From positions 2,649,501-2,713,500 of the forward strand of contig NZ_OW485601.1 in the NCBI RefSeq assembly GCF_937425535.1: a stretch of DNA of 64,000 bases, read 5' to 3'. Shown here piece after piece: positions 36,792 through 45,530 of the stretch (its first letter is position 1; the number at the start of each line of letters is the position of its first letter). Made by a program: the position numbers and the translations under genes. The notes under the pieces were generated by a model. That model did not search any database. It was not told the origin of the DNA and saw only the letters and a program-made list of their open reading frames with translations. The stretch comes from Rhodovastum atsumiense. GTDB taxonomy: Bacteria; Pseudomonadota; Alphaproteobacteria; Acetobacterales; Acetobacteraceae.

Positions 36792-38320
36792 CCCGCCGTA
36801 TCGCCCTGCTGGGCTTTTCCGTCGAATCCAATCGCTTCGCCCCGCTCGCGGGTGAGCGCGATTTCGCCGCCCGGTCCCTGCTGCGCGGCGAGGCCCTGCT
36901 CGCCGAGGCGCGCGAGGCGGCCCCGCGCATGCTGCCCGAGCTACCTGGTTTCGTCGCCGACATGGACGCAGCCGGGCCGTGGGAGCCGGTGCCGATCCTG
37001 CTGGCGGCGGCCGAGCCGAACGGGCCGGTCGAGCAGCGGTTCTTCGATGCGTTGATGTTGGAGTGGGAGGCGCGGCTGCGTGCCGCCTGGCCGCTCGACG
37101 GGGTCTATTGCGTCATGCATGGCGCGGGGCTGACCACGGAAGACGACGATCCCGAGGGAACGCTGCAGGCGATGGTGCGCCGGGTGGTCGGGCCCGGGGT
37201 GAAGGTGGTCGCCAGCTACGACCTGCATGCCAATGTCTCGGAGGCCGATGTCGAGACGCTGGACGGCTTCGTCGCCTATCGTTGCAACCCGCATCTGGAC
37301 ATGCGCGCGCGCGGCGCCGAGGCGGCGCAGTTGCTGCGCCGGCTGATCGGCGGGCTGCCGGGCACGATCGCGCGGGTGCGACTGCCGATCGTGCCCCCCA
37401 CGGTCACGTTGCTGACCGGGGCGGAGGTGCCCGAGCGTCCCTTCGGCGAACTGGTCGATCTCGGCCAGGCGCGGATGCGGGAGCCGCCCTATGCCGGGGA
37501 GGTGCTGAACGTCTCGGTGCTGGGCGGCTTCCCCTACAGCGACACTGCCTTCACCGGGCTGTCCGTGGTGGTGACCGCGACCGAGCCGGCGCTGGCGCAG
37601 GCCCTGGCGCTGGAAATCGCCGAGGCGGCATGGGAGCGGCGCGAGCGGTTCCATCCCCGGCTGACCACGCTGGAGCGGGCAGTGCGGCTGGCCCGCGCGA
37701 CCGAGGACCCGGCGAAGCCGGCGCTGATCTTCGCCGATCTCGCCGACAATCCGGGTGGCGGCGGGCGGGGCAACACCATGTTCGTGCTGTCGGCCTTCCA
37801 TGCCGCCGGGGTGCGGGATGCGGTAATCGGGCTGATCCATGACCCGCTGCTGGCCGCCGAGGCGCATCGGCGTGGCGTCGGGGCTGCCTTCCCGGCGCAT
37901 TTCAACCGTGACCCGAGCAGCGACTTCACCTTGCCGTTCCGGGCCCCGGCGGTGGTGCGAAGCCTGCATCCGGGGCCGGTGCGGGGCCGGCGGGGCATCT
38001 ATGCCGGCGTCAGCCTGGACATGGGTCCCGCCGCGGCCCTGCAACTGGACGGCATCACCGTGCTGGTCGCGTCCGAGCGTTTCCAGTGTGCCGACCCCGC
38101 CTTCATCGAGACCTTCGGCCTGGACATCGCCGCCGCCCGGGCGGTGGTGGTGAAGTCGCGCGGGCATTTCCGCGGCGGCTTCGATGAATTCTTTGCCCCG
38201 GACCAGGTGATCGAGATCGACGCCCCGGGCCTGGCCAGTCCGATGCTGCAGCATTTCCAGTGGAAGCATCTGCCGCGTCCGGTGGTGCCGCTTGACGCCC
38301 AGGTAACCTGGACCCCCTAG
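36788..38320 (+). CDS. M81 family metallopeptidase (MlrC-like)
   Basis: A 510-residue protein of the MlrC family. MlrC in Sphingomonas cleaves linear microcystin fragments; most homologues sit in amino-acid or oligopeptide catabolism clusters with unknown substrates. Conserved segments visible: GFSVESNRFAP, YCVMHGAGLT, YDLHANVSEADVETLDGF, RCNPHLDMRARG, DLADNPGGGGRGNT. These supply the predicted zinc-binding His/Asp residues. The GTG start at 36788 overlaps the PLP-enzyme stop (GTGA), so the two are co-translated. Array B follows its stop. Confidence 0.87.
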   Translation: MTRRIALLGFSVESNRFAPLAGERDFAARSLLRGEALLAEAREAAPRMLPELPGFVADMDAAGPWEPVPILLAAAEPNGPVEQRFFDALMLEWEARLRAAWPLDGVYCVMHGAGLTTEDDDPEGTLQAMVRRVVGPGVKVVASYDLHANVSEADVETLDGFVAYRCNPHLDMRARGAEAAQLLRRLIGGLPGTIARVRLPIVPPTVTLLTGAEVPERPFGELVDLGQARMREPPYAGEVLNVSVLGGFPYSDTAFTGLSVVVTATEPALAQALALEIAEAAWERRERFHPRLTTLERAVRLARATEDPAKPALIFADLADNPGGGGRGNTMFVLSAFHAAGVRDAVIGLIHDPLLAAEAHRRGVGAAFPAHFNRDPSSDFTLPFRAPAVVRSLHPGPVRGRRGIYAGVSLDMGPAAALQLDGITVLVASERFQCADPAFIETFGLDIAAARAVVVKSRGHFRGGFDEFFAPDQVIEIDAPGLASPMLQHFQWKHLPRPVVPLDAQVTWTP

Positions 38321-38324
38321 TTTC

Positions 38325-38392
38325 TGTGCCGCGCAGCGAGACTGGGATCCAAGGGCCTTATGGCCCTTGGCAGGTCCAGGGCGGAGCCCTGG
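38325..38392. repeat. Hairpin array B
   Basis: Two perfect inverted repeats: 38349-38357/38362-38370 (CCAAGGGCC, TTAT loop) and 38376-38382/38386-38392 (CCAGGGC, GGA loop). The preceding TGTGCCGCGCAGCG and GGGATCC match array A (152-203) in reverse, so the homologous block is about 45 bp. It sits between two genes on the same strand (M81 and PBP1A). Confidence 0.75.
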
Positions 38393-38450
38393 CCTTGACC
38401 TGAAAGGCCCTTCTCCCGAAGCCGCCCCGCCCGCTGCTATAGGCACGAGG

Positions 38451-40241
38451 ATGCAGCGCCCTTCCCGAGTCGTTTCCCCGCCGTCGCCGCGGCGTCGTTC
38501 CTGGCTGTGGCCGGTGGTGAAATGGGGCGTGATCCTGGGCATCTGGGGCGTCATTGCCCTGGGGCTGGTGCTGCTCTGGTTCGCCTGGGACCTGCCGCGT
38601 CCGGATGCGGCGCTGGATGCCGTCCGCCGTCCGAGCCTGACGCTGCAGGACCGGTCCGGCCGGACCTTTGCGAGTTTCGGCGACGTGGTGGGCGATCCGC
38701 TGCGGCTGTCGGACATGCCGCGCTACCTGCCCGCCGCCGCCGTGGCAGTGGAGGACCGGCGTTTCTTCGAACATCCCGGCATCGACCCGATCGGCGTCGC
38801 CCGGGCGGTGTGGGTGAACCTGACCTCCGGGCGGGTGGTGCAGGGCGGGTCCACCATCACCCAGCAGGTGGCCAAGAACCTGTTCCTGACCAACGCGCGC
38901 ACGCTGCGTCGCAAGGTCCAGGAGGTGCTGCTGACGCTGTGGCTGGAGCGCAGCTTCAGCAAGCGCGAGATCCTCGAGATCTGGCTCAACCGCGTCTACC
39001 TGGGCTCGGGGGCCTGGGGCGTGGATGCCGCGGCCAGGATGTATTTCGGCGTCTCCGCCCGCCGCGTCACGCTGTGGCAGGCCGCCATGTTGGCCGGGCT
39101 GCCGCGGGCGCCCTCGCGCTTCAACCCGCGGGCTGATCCGGCCGCCGCCGCGGCGCGGACGCGCGAGGTGCTGGCGGCGATGGTGGATGTGGGCGTGATC
39201 AAGCCCGAGGAGGCGCAGGCGGCGGCGGCGCAGATCGGCAGCTCCGCCAAGCCGCCGCTGGCGGCCGGCTATTTCGCCGACTGGGCCGCCGAGCAGGTGC
39301 AGGGGCTGCTGGCGCCGGGCGCGGATGCGGTGGTGCAGACCACGCTGGACGGCCGGCTGCAGGCGACGGCGGAAACAAAGCTGGCGGCGTTGCTGGAGGG
39401 CAGGGGGGCTGCGGCCGGGGTGGGGCAGGGTGCGGTGGTGGTGCTGGATGCCGCGACCGGCGCGGTGCGGGCCATGGTCGGTGGGCGCGACTGGCGCAGC
39501 AGCCCCTTCAACCGTGCGGTCATGGCGCGCCGCCAGCCCGGCTCGGCGTTCAAGCCCTTCGTCTGGCTGGTGGCGCTGGAAGCCGGGCTGCGGCCGGACG
39601 ATACCGTGCTGGATGCCCCGATCCGCCTGGGCAACTGGTCGCCCGCCAATTTCGAGGGGCGCTACCAGGGCGAGGTCACGCTGGAGGAGGCGCTGGCGGA
39701 ATCGATCAACACCGTCTCGGTGCGGTTGCTGCGGCAGTACGGCGGGCCGCGGGCGGTGGTGGAGGCGGCGCGCCGGCTGGGGGTGTCGGAATCGTTGCCG
39801 CTCAATGATTCAATCGCGCTCGGCACCGGCGAGGTCGGACTGCTGCAACTGACCGCCGCCTACGCCACGTTCTTCAATGGCGGGCTGCGGGTGACGCCGG
39901 GTGCGATCGAGCGGGTCGCCACCGGCGGGCGCGAGGTCCGGCCGGCCCGCATCCCGCCGGCCCCGGTGGTGGATCCGGACATCGCGGCGATGATGGTGCG
40001 GATGATGACGGCGGTGGTGACGCATGGCACCGGGCGCGGCGCGGCGATTTCCGGCCGCCATGTCGCCGGCAAGACCGGCACCACGCAGGATTACCGCGAC
40101 GCCTGGTTCGTCGGCGCGACCGGTGACGTGGTCATCGGCGTCTGGCTGGGCCAGGACGACAACCGCCCGATGAAGGGCGTGACCGGGGGCGGGCTGCCGG
40201 CCCGGCTGTTCCGCGACATCGCCCTCGAGGCGCGGGGGTGA
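38451..40241 (+). CDS. Class A penicillin-binding protein (PBP1A/1C type)
   Basis: Bifunctional peptidoglycan synthase of 596 residues: an N-terminal cytoplasmic tail, one membrane span at about residues 21-46, a GT51 glycosyltransferase domain (VAVEDRRFFEHPGID, GGSTITQQVAKNLFL) and a transpeptidase domain with SxxK (PGSAFKPF), SxN (ESINTVS) and KTG (AGKTGTTQDY). At this length it lacks the OB insert of E. coli PBP1A, as in shorter alphaproteobacterial PBP1 forms. The ATG at 38451 is preceded directly by GAGG, closer than usual. It follows hairpin array B, so it is probably expressed separately from the M81 gene. Confidence 0.92.
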   Translation: MQRPSRVVSPPSPRRRSWLWPVVKWGVILGIWGVIALGLVLLWFAWDLPRPDAALDAVRRPSLTLQDRSGRTFASFGDVVGDPLRLSDMPRYLPAAAVAVEDRRFFEHPGIDPIGVARAVWVNLTSGRVVQGGSTITQQVAKNLFLTNARTLRRKVQEVLLTLWLERSFSKREILEIWLNRVYLGSGAWGVDAAARMYFGVSARRVTLWQAAMLAGLPRAPSRFNPRADPAAAAARTREVLAAMVDVGVIKPEEAQAAAAQIGSSAKPPLAAGYFADWAAEQVQGLLAPGADAVVQTTLDGRLQATAETKLAALLEGRGAAAGVGQGAVVVLDAATGAVRAMVGGRDWRSSPFNRAVMARRQPGSAFKPFVWLVALEAGLRPDDTVLDAPIRLGNWSPANFEGRYQGEVTLEEALAESINTVSVRLLRQYGGPRAVVEAARRLGVSESLPLNDSIALGTGEVGLLQLTAAYATFFNGGLRVTPGAIERVATGGREVRPARIPPAPVVDPDIAAMMVRMMTAVVTHGTGRGAAISGRHVAGKTGTTQDYRDAWFVGATGDVVIGVWLGQDDNRPMKGVTGGGLPARLFRDIALEARG

Positions 40242-40294
40242 CGGAACCGGGCGGCGGCGGCCGGCGCTGAGGGGCGTGACGGGGGGGGGACGGC

Positions 40295-41101
40295 ATGGCG
40301 GCGTTCATCTGCGTGACCTGCGGCACCCAGTTTCCGCCGGCGGACGCCCCGCCCGACACCTGTCCCATCTGCAGCGACGAACGCCAGTACGTGGGGCCCG
40401 GCGGCCAGCGCTGGACCACGCCGGATGCCCTGCGCGCCACCCATTTCAATGCCTGGCGGCTTCTGGAGCCGGAACTGTTCGGGCTGGGGACCATGCCTGC
40501 CTTCGCGATCGGGCAACGGGCGCTGCTGCTGCGCACTCCCGGCGGCAACGTGCTGTGGGACTGCCTGAGCCTGCTGGACGACGCCACCATGGAGATCGTC
40601 GCCGCCCTGGGCGGCATCGCCGCGATCTGCATCAGCCATCCGCATTACTACACGGCGATGGTGGACTGGGCGCGGGCCTTCGCCGCGCCGGTCTGGCTGC
40701 ACGCGGCCGACCGGCAGCACGTGGTGCGGCCCGACCCGGCGCTGCGTTTCTGGTCTGGACCCTGCCGGGAGCTGTGGGATGGCATCACGCTGATCAACGC
40801 GCCCGGCCATTTCGACGGCGCGACGATGCTGCACTGGCCGGCGGGGGCGGGCGGCCGGGGCGCTCTGCTTGCGGGCGACATCGTGCAGGTGGTGCCGGAC
40901 CGGCGCTGGGTCGGCTTCATGCGCAGCTATCCCAACCTGATCCCGTTGCCGGCGCGGACGGTGCGCGGGATCGCGGCCGCGGTGGCGCCCTTCGCCTTCG
41001 AACGGGTGTACGGCGCGTTCTGGGACCGGGAGGTGACGGAGGATGGGCGCGGGGCGGTGCTGCGCTCGGCGGAACGCCATATGACGTGGATCAGCGGTTG
41101 A
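40295..41101 (+). CDS. Zinc-ribbon plus MBL-fold metallo-hydrolase
   Basis: The 268-residue protein starts with a rubredoxin/zinc-ribbon pair (ICVTCG ... CPICS) in its first 30 residues. A domain of metallo-beta-lactamase type follows: CISHPHYYTAMVDWARAF in place of HxHxDH, INAPGHFDGATMLHW, LLAGDIVQVVPD, and FERVYGAFWDREV. The first metal motif is HPHYYT, so one site may be altered. A G9 tract (40281-40289) just before the ATG probably serves as the ribosome site. Function unknown; it ends 6 bp from a convergent M48 gene. Confidence 0.8.
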   Translation: MAAFICVTCGTQFPPADAPPDTCPICSDERQYVGPGGQRWTTPDALRATHFNAWRLLEPELFGLGTMPAFAIGQRALLLRTPGGNVLWDCLSLLDDATMEIVAALGGIAAICISHPHYYTAMVDWARAFAAPVWLHAADRQHVVRPDPALRFWSGPCRELWDGITLINAPGHFDGATMLHWPAGAGGRGALLAGDIVQVVPDRRWVGFMRSYPNLIPLPARTVRGIAAAVAPFAFERVYGAFWDREVTEDGRGAVLRSAERHMTWISG

Positions 41102-41107
41102 GCCTGC

Positions 41108-41809
41108 TCAGCCCACCCGCAGCAGCCGGGGCCCTTCCGCGCGCAGCCAGGTGACGGCGGCGTTGGTATGGGGGGTCAGTTCCTCGACCAGCGCCCAGAA
41201 GCGCGGGCCGTGGTTCATATGGCGCAGATGCGCGACTTCGTGCGCGGCGACGTAGTCCTGCACGAAGGGCGGCGCCATCACCAGGCGCCAGGAAAACGCG
41301 AGGTTGCGGCTGGCGGCGCAACTGCCCCAGCGGCTGCGGGTGTCCTTCACCGTCACCCGGTGCGCCTGCACCCCGGCGATCGCGGTCTTGGCGGCCACCA
41401 GTTCCGTCATCCGCCGCCGTGCCTCGGCGCGGAAGAAATCGGCGACCCGGCGGGGCAGGAACTCCGCCTCGCCGCTCACCAGGATTTCTTCCTTCTCCAC
41501 CCATACGCCGCCGACGCGGCCAGGCACATGGCGGATGCGATACTCGGTGCCGTGCAGCGGCACCTTCGCCCCGGGGGCGAAGGGAATGGCGCCGGGCAGG
41601 GCGGCGAGTCGCTCGGCCACCCAGGACGCATGGTCCATCAACAGCGCCATCCCGGCGGTGCGGCCGGCCCGGGGGGGCAGGGTGACCACCACGGTGCCAC
41701 CGCGTGGATCGATGCGCAGGCTCACGCGGCGAGCCCGCTGGCTGCGCCGCCATTCCACTCGCGCCGCGCCCCCGGGGAGCGCGAGAATCTCGGAACTCGC
41801 TGAATCCAT
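41108..41809 (-). CDS. M48-like metallopeptidase (YgjP/DUF45)
   Basis: A 233-residue protein with the zinc motif HEVAHLRHMNHGPRFW (HExxH, third ligand nearby), preceded by DTRSRWGSCAASRNLAFSWRLV. This is the YgjP/DUF45 signature. Members are soluble and of unknown substrate; some lie beside type I restriction genes, not so here. The ATG at 41809 is chosen; a TTG at 41845 extends the frame, and neither has a clear ribosome site. The N-terminal half is strand-rich (ARRVSLRIDPRGGTVVVTLP). Confidence 0.85.
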   Translation of the reverse strand: MDSASSEILALPGGAARVEWRRSQRARRVSLRIDPRGGTVVVTLPPRAGRTAGMALLMDHASWVAERLAALPGAIPFAPGAKVPLHGTEYRIRHVPGRVGGVWVEKEEILVSGEAEFLPRRVADFFRAEARRRMTELVAAKTAIAGVQAHRVTVKDTRSRWGSCAASRNLAFSWRLVMAPPFVQDYVAAHEVAHLRHMNHGPRFWALVEELTPHTNAAVTWLRAEGPRLLRVG

Positions 41810-41889
41810 CACGCATAGTTTGGCAAGTCTCGTGCGTGGGGGCAATGAGTTCCGTCGTGGTCCGCGGGGTTTGAACCAGGCGGCCGCGC

Positions 41890-42045
41890 CTATTTGTTTC
41901 GGTCGGCGGCGTTGCTGAGGGACCGCCCGGCCGAGGACATGTCGCGGCCGACCCCCTCGGTCGTGTTGCAGCCTGCGAGCGACCCGAGGCTGGCAAGCAG
42001 CAGGGCCACCGCCACCAGCCGGAAAAAATGCGGATGCAACGTCAT
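41890..42045 (-). CDS. Entericidin-like small lipoprotein
   Basis: A 51-residue lipoprotein: a hydrophobic signal, the lipobox SLAGC with the acylated cysteine at residue 26, and a short mature tail NTTEGVGRDMSSAGRSL typical of the entericidin A/B family. In E. coli EcnA/EcnB are an antidote/toxin pair; in most alphaproteobacteria the genes are single and of unclear role. GGGGAGAG about 8 nt upstream fixes the ATG. No second entericidin is adjacent. Confidence 0.85.
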   Translation of the reverse strand: MTLHPHFFRLVAVALLLASLGSLAGCNTTEGVGRDMSSAGRSLSNAADRNK

Positions 42046-42152
42046 CGATCTGCTCTCCCCCTCACCCCGTTCGGATGCGATCCGTAACCGGCCGCGCGGG
42101 GGAGAGTTCCCGCGTACCACCTTCCTGATGGCAAAAGGCTTTTGTCGCGGCG

Positions 42153-43073
42153 TCAGCCCGCCGGCGTCAGTTTCAGCCCGCAGGCATCGAAGGTGGCGAA
42201 CAGCTTTGTCCGTGCTTCCGGCGAGAGCGGCAGATGCGGCGGACGGATCGCCTGCCAGCCGGCATCCCCGGTGTGCCGGGCGACCAGCGCCTTCAGGCCG
42301 GGGATCAGGGCCGCCGAGGTCACGGCCTTGCGGATGGCCGAGAGGGTCACTTGTGCGTCCGCGCCCGCCTGCCGGTCCCAGTTGGCGTAGACCAGCGCCG
42401 AGATCGCGCTGCCGACATTGGCGGCGGCGGTGATGCAGCCGGCGCCGCCTTCCTGCAGCAGGGCGTGCAGGGCGCCATCATCGCCGCAATAGACCTCGAA
42501 CCCGTCGGCGGCGAACACGTCGACATAGGATTTTGTATTGGCGAAGTCGCCGCTGGAATCCTTCACGCCCTTGACCTTGCCGGGATAGGCCTTGATCAGC
42601 CGCCCGATCAGCCCGAGCGTGACCGGCACCGCCGACTGGGCCGGGAAGTGATAGAGGTAGATGCGGATATCGCCGCCGACCCGCTGGATGACCTCGCTGA
42701 AATAGGCGAACAGCCCATCCTCGGACGGGGTCTTGTAGAAGAACGGCGGCAGCAGCAGGGCGCCACGGCAGCCCAGCTCCGCCGCCCGGCGGGTCAACAG
42801 CACGGTGTCGGTCAGGGCGGTGGTGCCGGTTCCTGGCAACATCACGGCAGGCGGCAACCCCCGCTCGGCCAGGCCTTCCAGCACCGAGATTCGCTCGGAG
42901 ATGCCCAGGCTGTTGGCTTCCCCGGTGGTGCCCAGGATGCCCAGTCCGTTGCACCCATTCGCCAGCAGCCACTGGCAGTGCCGGGCCATGCGGTCGAGAT
43001 CGACGGAGAGGTCGGGGGTCATCGCGGTCAGCACCGCCGCGTTCACGCCACCGTACAGCGCTTCCTTCATCAT
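42153..43073 (-). CDS. Dihydrodipicolinate synthase-family aldolase
   Basis: Class I aldolase/lyase of 306 residues in the DapA/NanA family, a TIM barrel forming a Schiff base through the lysine in VKGVKDSSGD (about residue 163). The GTTGE phosphate-like loop is LGILGTTGEANSL and the tyrosine motif is IYLYHFP. It is too far from canonical DapA motifs to call; it could cleave a 2-oxo sugar acid or a hydroxy-2-oxoglutarate. Two adjacent ATGs (43073, 43070) are possible starts, with AAGG upstream. It is 17 bp downstream of the YcgN gene, so they are likely co-transcribed. Confidence 0.83.
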   Translation of the reverse strand: MMKEALYGGVNAAVLTAMTPDLSVDLDRMARHCQWLLANGCNGLGILGTTGEANSLGISERISVLEGLAERGLPPAVMLPGTGTTALTDTVLLTRRAAELGCRGALLLPPFFYKTPSEDGLFAYFSEVIQRVGGDIRIYLYHFPAQSAVPVTLGLIGRLIKAYPGKVKGVKDSSGDFANTKSYVDVFAADGFEVYCGDDGALHALLQEGGAGCITAAANVGSAISALVYANWDRQAGADAQVTLSAIRKAVTSAALIPGLKALVARHTGDAGWQAIRPPHLPLSPEARTKLFATFDACGLKLTPAG

Positions 43074-43090
43074 GGCGTAGGACCTTCCCT

Positions 43091-43570
43091 CTATTTTTTG
43101 CCGGCTGGCACCGCAGTGGGGCGCTTCGGATTCGGCTCCTCTCCGGGCCAGGCGACGATATGGTGCTCCAGCGGCCCGGCATGCCGCTCGCTGACGCCCC
43201 GTCCGCGGACCGAAATGCCGGCGCTGTGCACCGTCATGGGATCCCCTGACACCAGCGGATGCCACCAGGCGAGGCCGCGGCCTTCGGCGAGCCGGCGATA
43301 GGCGCAGGATGGCGGCAGCCAGTCGATCTCTTCGAGTACGGATGGATGCAGGCTCACGCAGTCCGGCACGTGGCGGCGGCGGTTGGGATAGTCGCGGCAG
43401 CGGCAGGACTGCAGGTCGAGCAGGCGGCAGGAGACGTTGGTGAAGCTGAGCTCGTTGGTGTCTTCGTCGCGCAGCTTGTGCAGGCAGCAACGGCCGCAGC
43501 CGTCACACAGGCTTTCCCATTCCTCCCGGGTCATCTCCGTGAGGCGTTTGGTTTTCCAGAACGGGGCCAT
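43091..43570 (-). CDS. YcgN-family cysteine cluster protein (UPF0260)
   Basis: A 159-residue protein with a CxxCxxCC cluster ([11 protein letters not shown]) near the N-terminus and further cysteines in [18 protein letters not shown] and CVSLHPSVL. This pattern is diagnostic of YcgN/UPF0260 and suggests a bound metal or iron-sulphur centre; the function is unknown. The start [12 protein letters not shown] matches the family when read from 43570; an ATG 9 nt upstream is possible. It precedes the DapA-like gene. Confidence 0.87.
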   Translation of the reverse strand: MAPFWKTKRLTEMTREEWESLCDGCGRCCLHKLRDEDTNELSFTNVSCRLLDLQSCRCRDYPNRRRHVPDCVSLHPSVLEEIDWLPPSCAYRRLAEGRGLAWWHPLVSGDPMTVHSAGISVRGRGVSERHAGPLEHHIVAWPGEEPNPKRPTAVPAGKK

Positions 43571-43614
43571 GCGGGACATTCGGCCGGCACCCTACGCCAG
43601 CCCGGGCCGGAGCG

Positions 43615-43654
43615 GCTAGAGCGCGCTGACCGTAAACGGCCTGCGCGCTCTGGC
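43615..43654 (+). terminator. Nested hairpin with T-run on the plus strand
   Basis: A 12-bp stem GCTAGAGCGCGC (43615-43626) pairs with 43643-43654, allowing one G-T, and a smaller CCGT/ACGG hairpin lies inside (43630-43639). TTTTT at 43655-43659 follows on the plus strand, giving the form of a rho-independent terminator, yet both flanking genes are on the minus strand. It may protect against antisense transcription, or be a mobile hairpin element related to the ones at 24284 and 31873. Confidence 0.55.
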
Positions 43655-43661
43655 TTTTTGT

Positions 43662-44327
43662 TCAGCCGCCGGAGAAGCGGGCCAGCATCTCGCGCAGCGG
43701 TTCCGCACCGGGGTTGTTGCCATCGCCCTGCAGCACGATCTGCTGGGCGGCAATGGGGCGGCCGTAATAGATCGAATTCCATTCGCTGCGGGCGCTGATC
43801 AGGCTGCCGTCGAGGGTGATGCCGGCATAGAGCCCGCGCGCCATGGAGAAGGCCACGATGTCCGCCTTCAGGGCGGCGGTGGTGGACCCCTGCACGCCCG
43901 CGCCCACGGTGGCGACGGCCACGCCGGCATCGGCGCCGAACTTGAACTGGCTGTCGAGCAGCGCCTGCAGTCCTTTCTGGGTGAGCACGATGATCAGTAA
44001 CTGGGCGTCCTGGATGCCGATCTGCAGGCCGAAGCTGCCGCTGCCCAGCCCGTAGAAGGCGGGGTAGGTCCAGCCGGCCTGGGTGCGGCCGACCAGCACG
44101 CAACTGCCGCCCTGGCCGCCGAAGATGAAACCCGCCTTGAACACCCGCGGGCAGATCATGGCGCCCGTGGCCCGGCGCAGCAGGTTGCGGGCGTCGCTCT
44201 GTGGTGAGCCCGCCAGCATTTCCTGCACCGTCAGGGTGGCACGGTCGACCAGGATCTGCTGCTCGGTCTGTGCCCGCGCCGCCAGCGGCAGGAGGGCCAG
44301 AACGGCTGCGAGAAGAAAGCGGGTCAT
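43662..44327 (-). CDS. SYLF-domain protein (YSC84-like), secreted
   Basis: A 221-residue protein with a Sec signal ending AARAQT. The SYLF/Ysc84 domain follows: ATGAMICPRVFKAGFIFGGQGGSCVLV, FYGLGSGSFGLQIGIQDAQLLIIVL and KFGADAGVAVATVGAGV. SYLF domains bind lipids in eukaryotes; bacterial secreted forms have no settled role. GGGAG 10 nt before the ATG at 44327 fits; an earlier ATG at 44348 is possible. It stands between a plus-strand-oriented terminator and a 289-bp gap, so it is probably monocistronic. Confidence 0.88.
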   Translation of the reverse strand: MTRFLLAAVLALLPLAARAQTEQQILVDRATLTVQEMLAGSPQSDARNLLRRATGAMICPRVFKAGFIFGGQGGSCVLVGRTQAGWTYPAFYGLGSGSFGLQIGIQDAQLLIIVLTQKGLQALLDSQFKFGADAGVAVATVGAGVQGSTTAALKADIVAFSMARGLYAGITLDGSLISARSEWNSIYYGRPIAAQQIVLQGDGNNPGAEPLREMLARFSGG

Positions 44328-44616
44328 GGAAAAGCGTCTCCCGATCATGGGGGGCGGAGGCCCGGGCCGGGGGCCGGCCCTGAAGGTCGAAAAGGGTGAA
44401 AGCGGTGCGAAACCGGCAGGAATAGGGTGGCGCAGTTTGTCCTGGCAGGGGGTTACACGGCAAGCTTGACATGACACGGCAGGAACGAGCGGGGCGAGGG
44501 CAGCCGCATGCACGTTTCCGTGTTCCCCGGGCGAGGACCGCCCCGGCTGCTCGCCCGGCCGCGTGCGCCGGGACGACGAGGCAGCGGATCGCCGGCAGTG
44601 CCGGCGCGGCCGCCGG

Positions 44617-45393
44617 TCAGGTCAGGCGCGGCTTGCGTTCTTCGGGCAGCGTCTCGACCTGCTCGTCGCGACGACGCGGAGAGCGCAGGCGCAGGCGCAC
44701 CGGCGGGGTCCGCGGCTCGGCCTCGGCGGTGCCGGCCGGGGCGGGGGCGGCCAGGCCGAAGGCGCGCAGCAGCTCGGTGTCGGTGAAGCTGCGGGCAGGC
44801 TCGCCCGGCTCCGGGGTGCTCAGGGCCTTCAACTGGACATAAAGCCGTCCCATGCGCAGCGAATGCCGCTTCTCCAGCGTCGCCGCGGCTTCGCGGAAGA
44901 AGGCGCGGGCGAGCAGGGTGAGCGGCCACATCACCGCCGCCGCGAAGCCCGCGAGCAGGATCGATTGCACGATGACGACGCTGGCCTGCTGCCAGCCGGC
45001 GAGCGGGCCGATGGCGGCGGTCAGGTGCATCAGCGCCAGCGTGGCCACCACCACGTCCATCAGCACGAAGCAGGTGGCGCCGAGGATGCACCACACGGCG
45101 TGGCGCGTCAGCTGGACCTGGGCTTTCTCGACGAAGACATTGACCGCGGCGATCTGGGCGGCGGCGGCGCTGTCCACCGGAGATCCCTTCCGGGTCGTGG
45201 AGGCGGCCTTCTCGAAGCTGTGGCGCGCCGTGCGGAACAGGTCGTCCTGTTCTTCCATGCGGGCGCGGATTTCCTCGGGCGTGCCGGTCGGCAGGACGCG
45301 TTCGCGAATCGCGGTCCACAGCCCGGGGCGGTTCGAGACGAACAACGCCCCGAGTCCCAGAAACACGAAACAGATGAGCAGTGCCGTCGTCAT
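44617..45393 (-). CDS. Hypothetical membrane protein
   Basis: No family recognised. The 258 residues have an N-terminal span (MTTALLICFVFLGLGALFV), a charged helical segment rich in Arg/Glu (about residues 28-65, PEEIRARMEEQDDLF), two further spans around residues 100-125 and 130-160, and a soluble tail of about 90 residues ending in the basic stretch RLRLRSPRRR. Three spans with a basic cytoplasmic tail suggest an anchor or regulator. The start at 45393 precedes a clear first span. The 289-bp gap downstream (44328-44616) holds no gene I can support. Confidence 0.72.
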   Translation of the reverse strand: MTTALLICFVFLGLGALFVSNRPGLWTAIRERVLPTGTPEEIRARMEEQDDLFRTARHSFEKAASTTRKGSPVDSAAAAQIAAVNVFVEKAQVQLTRHAVWCILGATCFVLMDVVVATLALMHLTAAIGPLAGWQQASVVIVQSILLAGFAAAVMWPLTLLARAFFREAAATLEKRHSLRMGRLYVQLKALSTPEPGEPARSFTDTELLRAFGLAAPAPAGTAEAEPRTPPVRLRLRSPRRRDEQVETLPEERKPRLT

Positions 45394-45506
45394 CGTCCGA
45401 CCGTCCTGGATGAGGTACGTTCGCGAAGATAGCCGGGGCGGCAGGGCGGGACAACGCACCTGCCCCTGGCGCGGCCGGGCGTGCACCGGGCCGGGTTGGA
45501 TTTGTT

Positions 45507-45524
45507 TTTATGTCAGAACATAAA
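45507..45524. promoter_or_regulatory. AT dyad upstream of the membrane-protein gene
   Basis: TTTATGT (45507-45513) and ACATAAA (45518-45524) are a perfect 7-bp dyad with a CAGA centre. It lies 114 bp upstream of the start at 45393 in an otherwise GC-rich region. No T-run follows on the minus strand, so an operator is more likely than a terminator. Confidence 0.4.
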
Positions 45525-45530
45525 CCTGCG

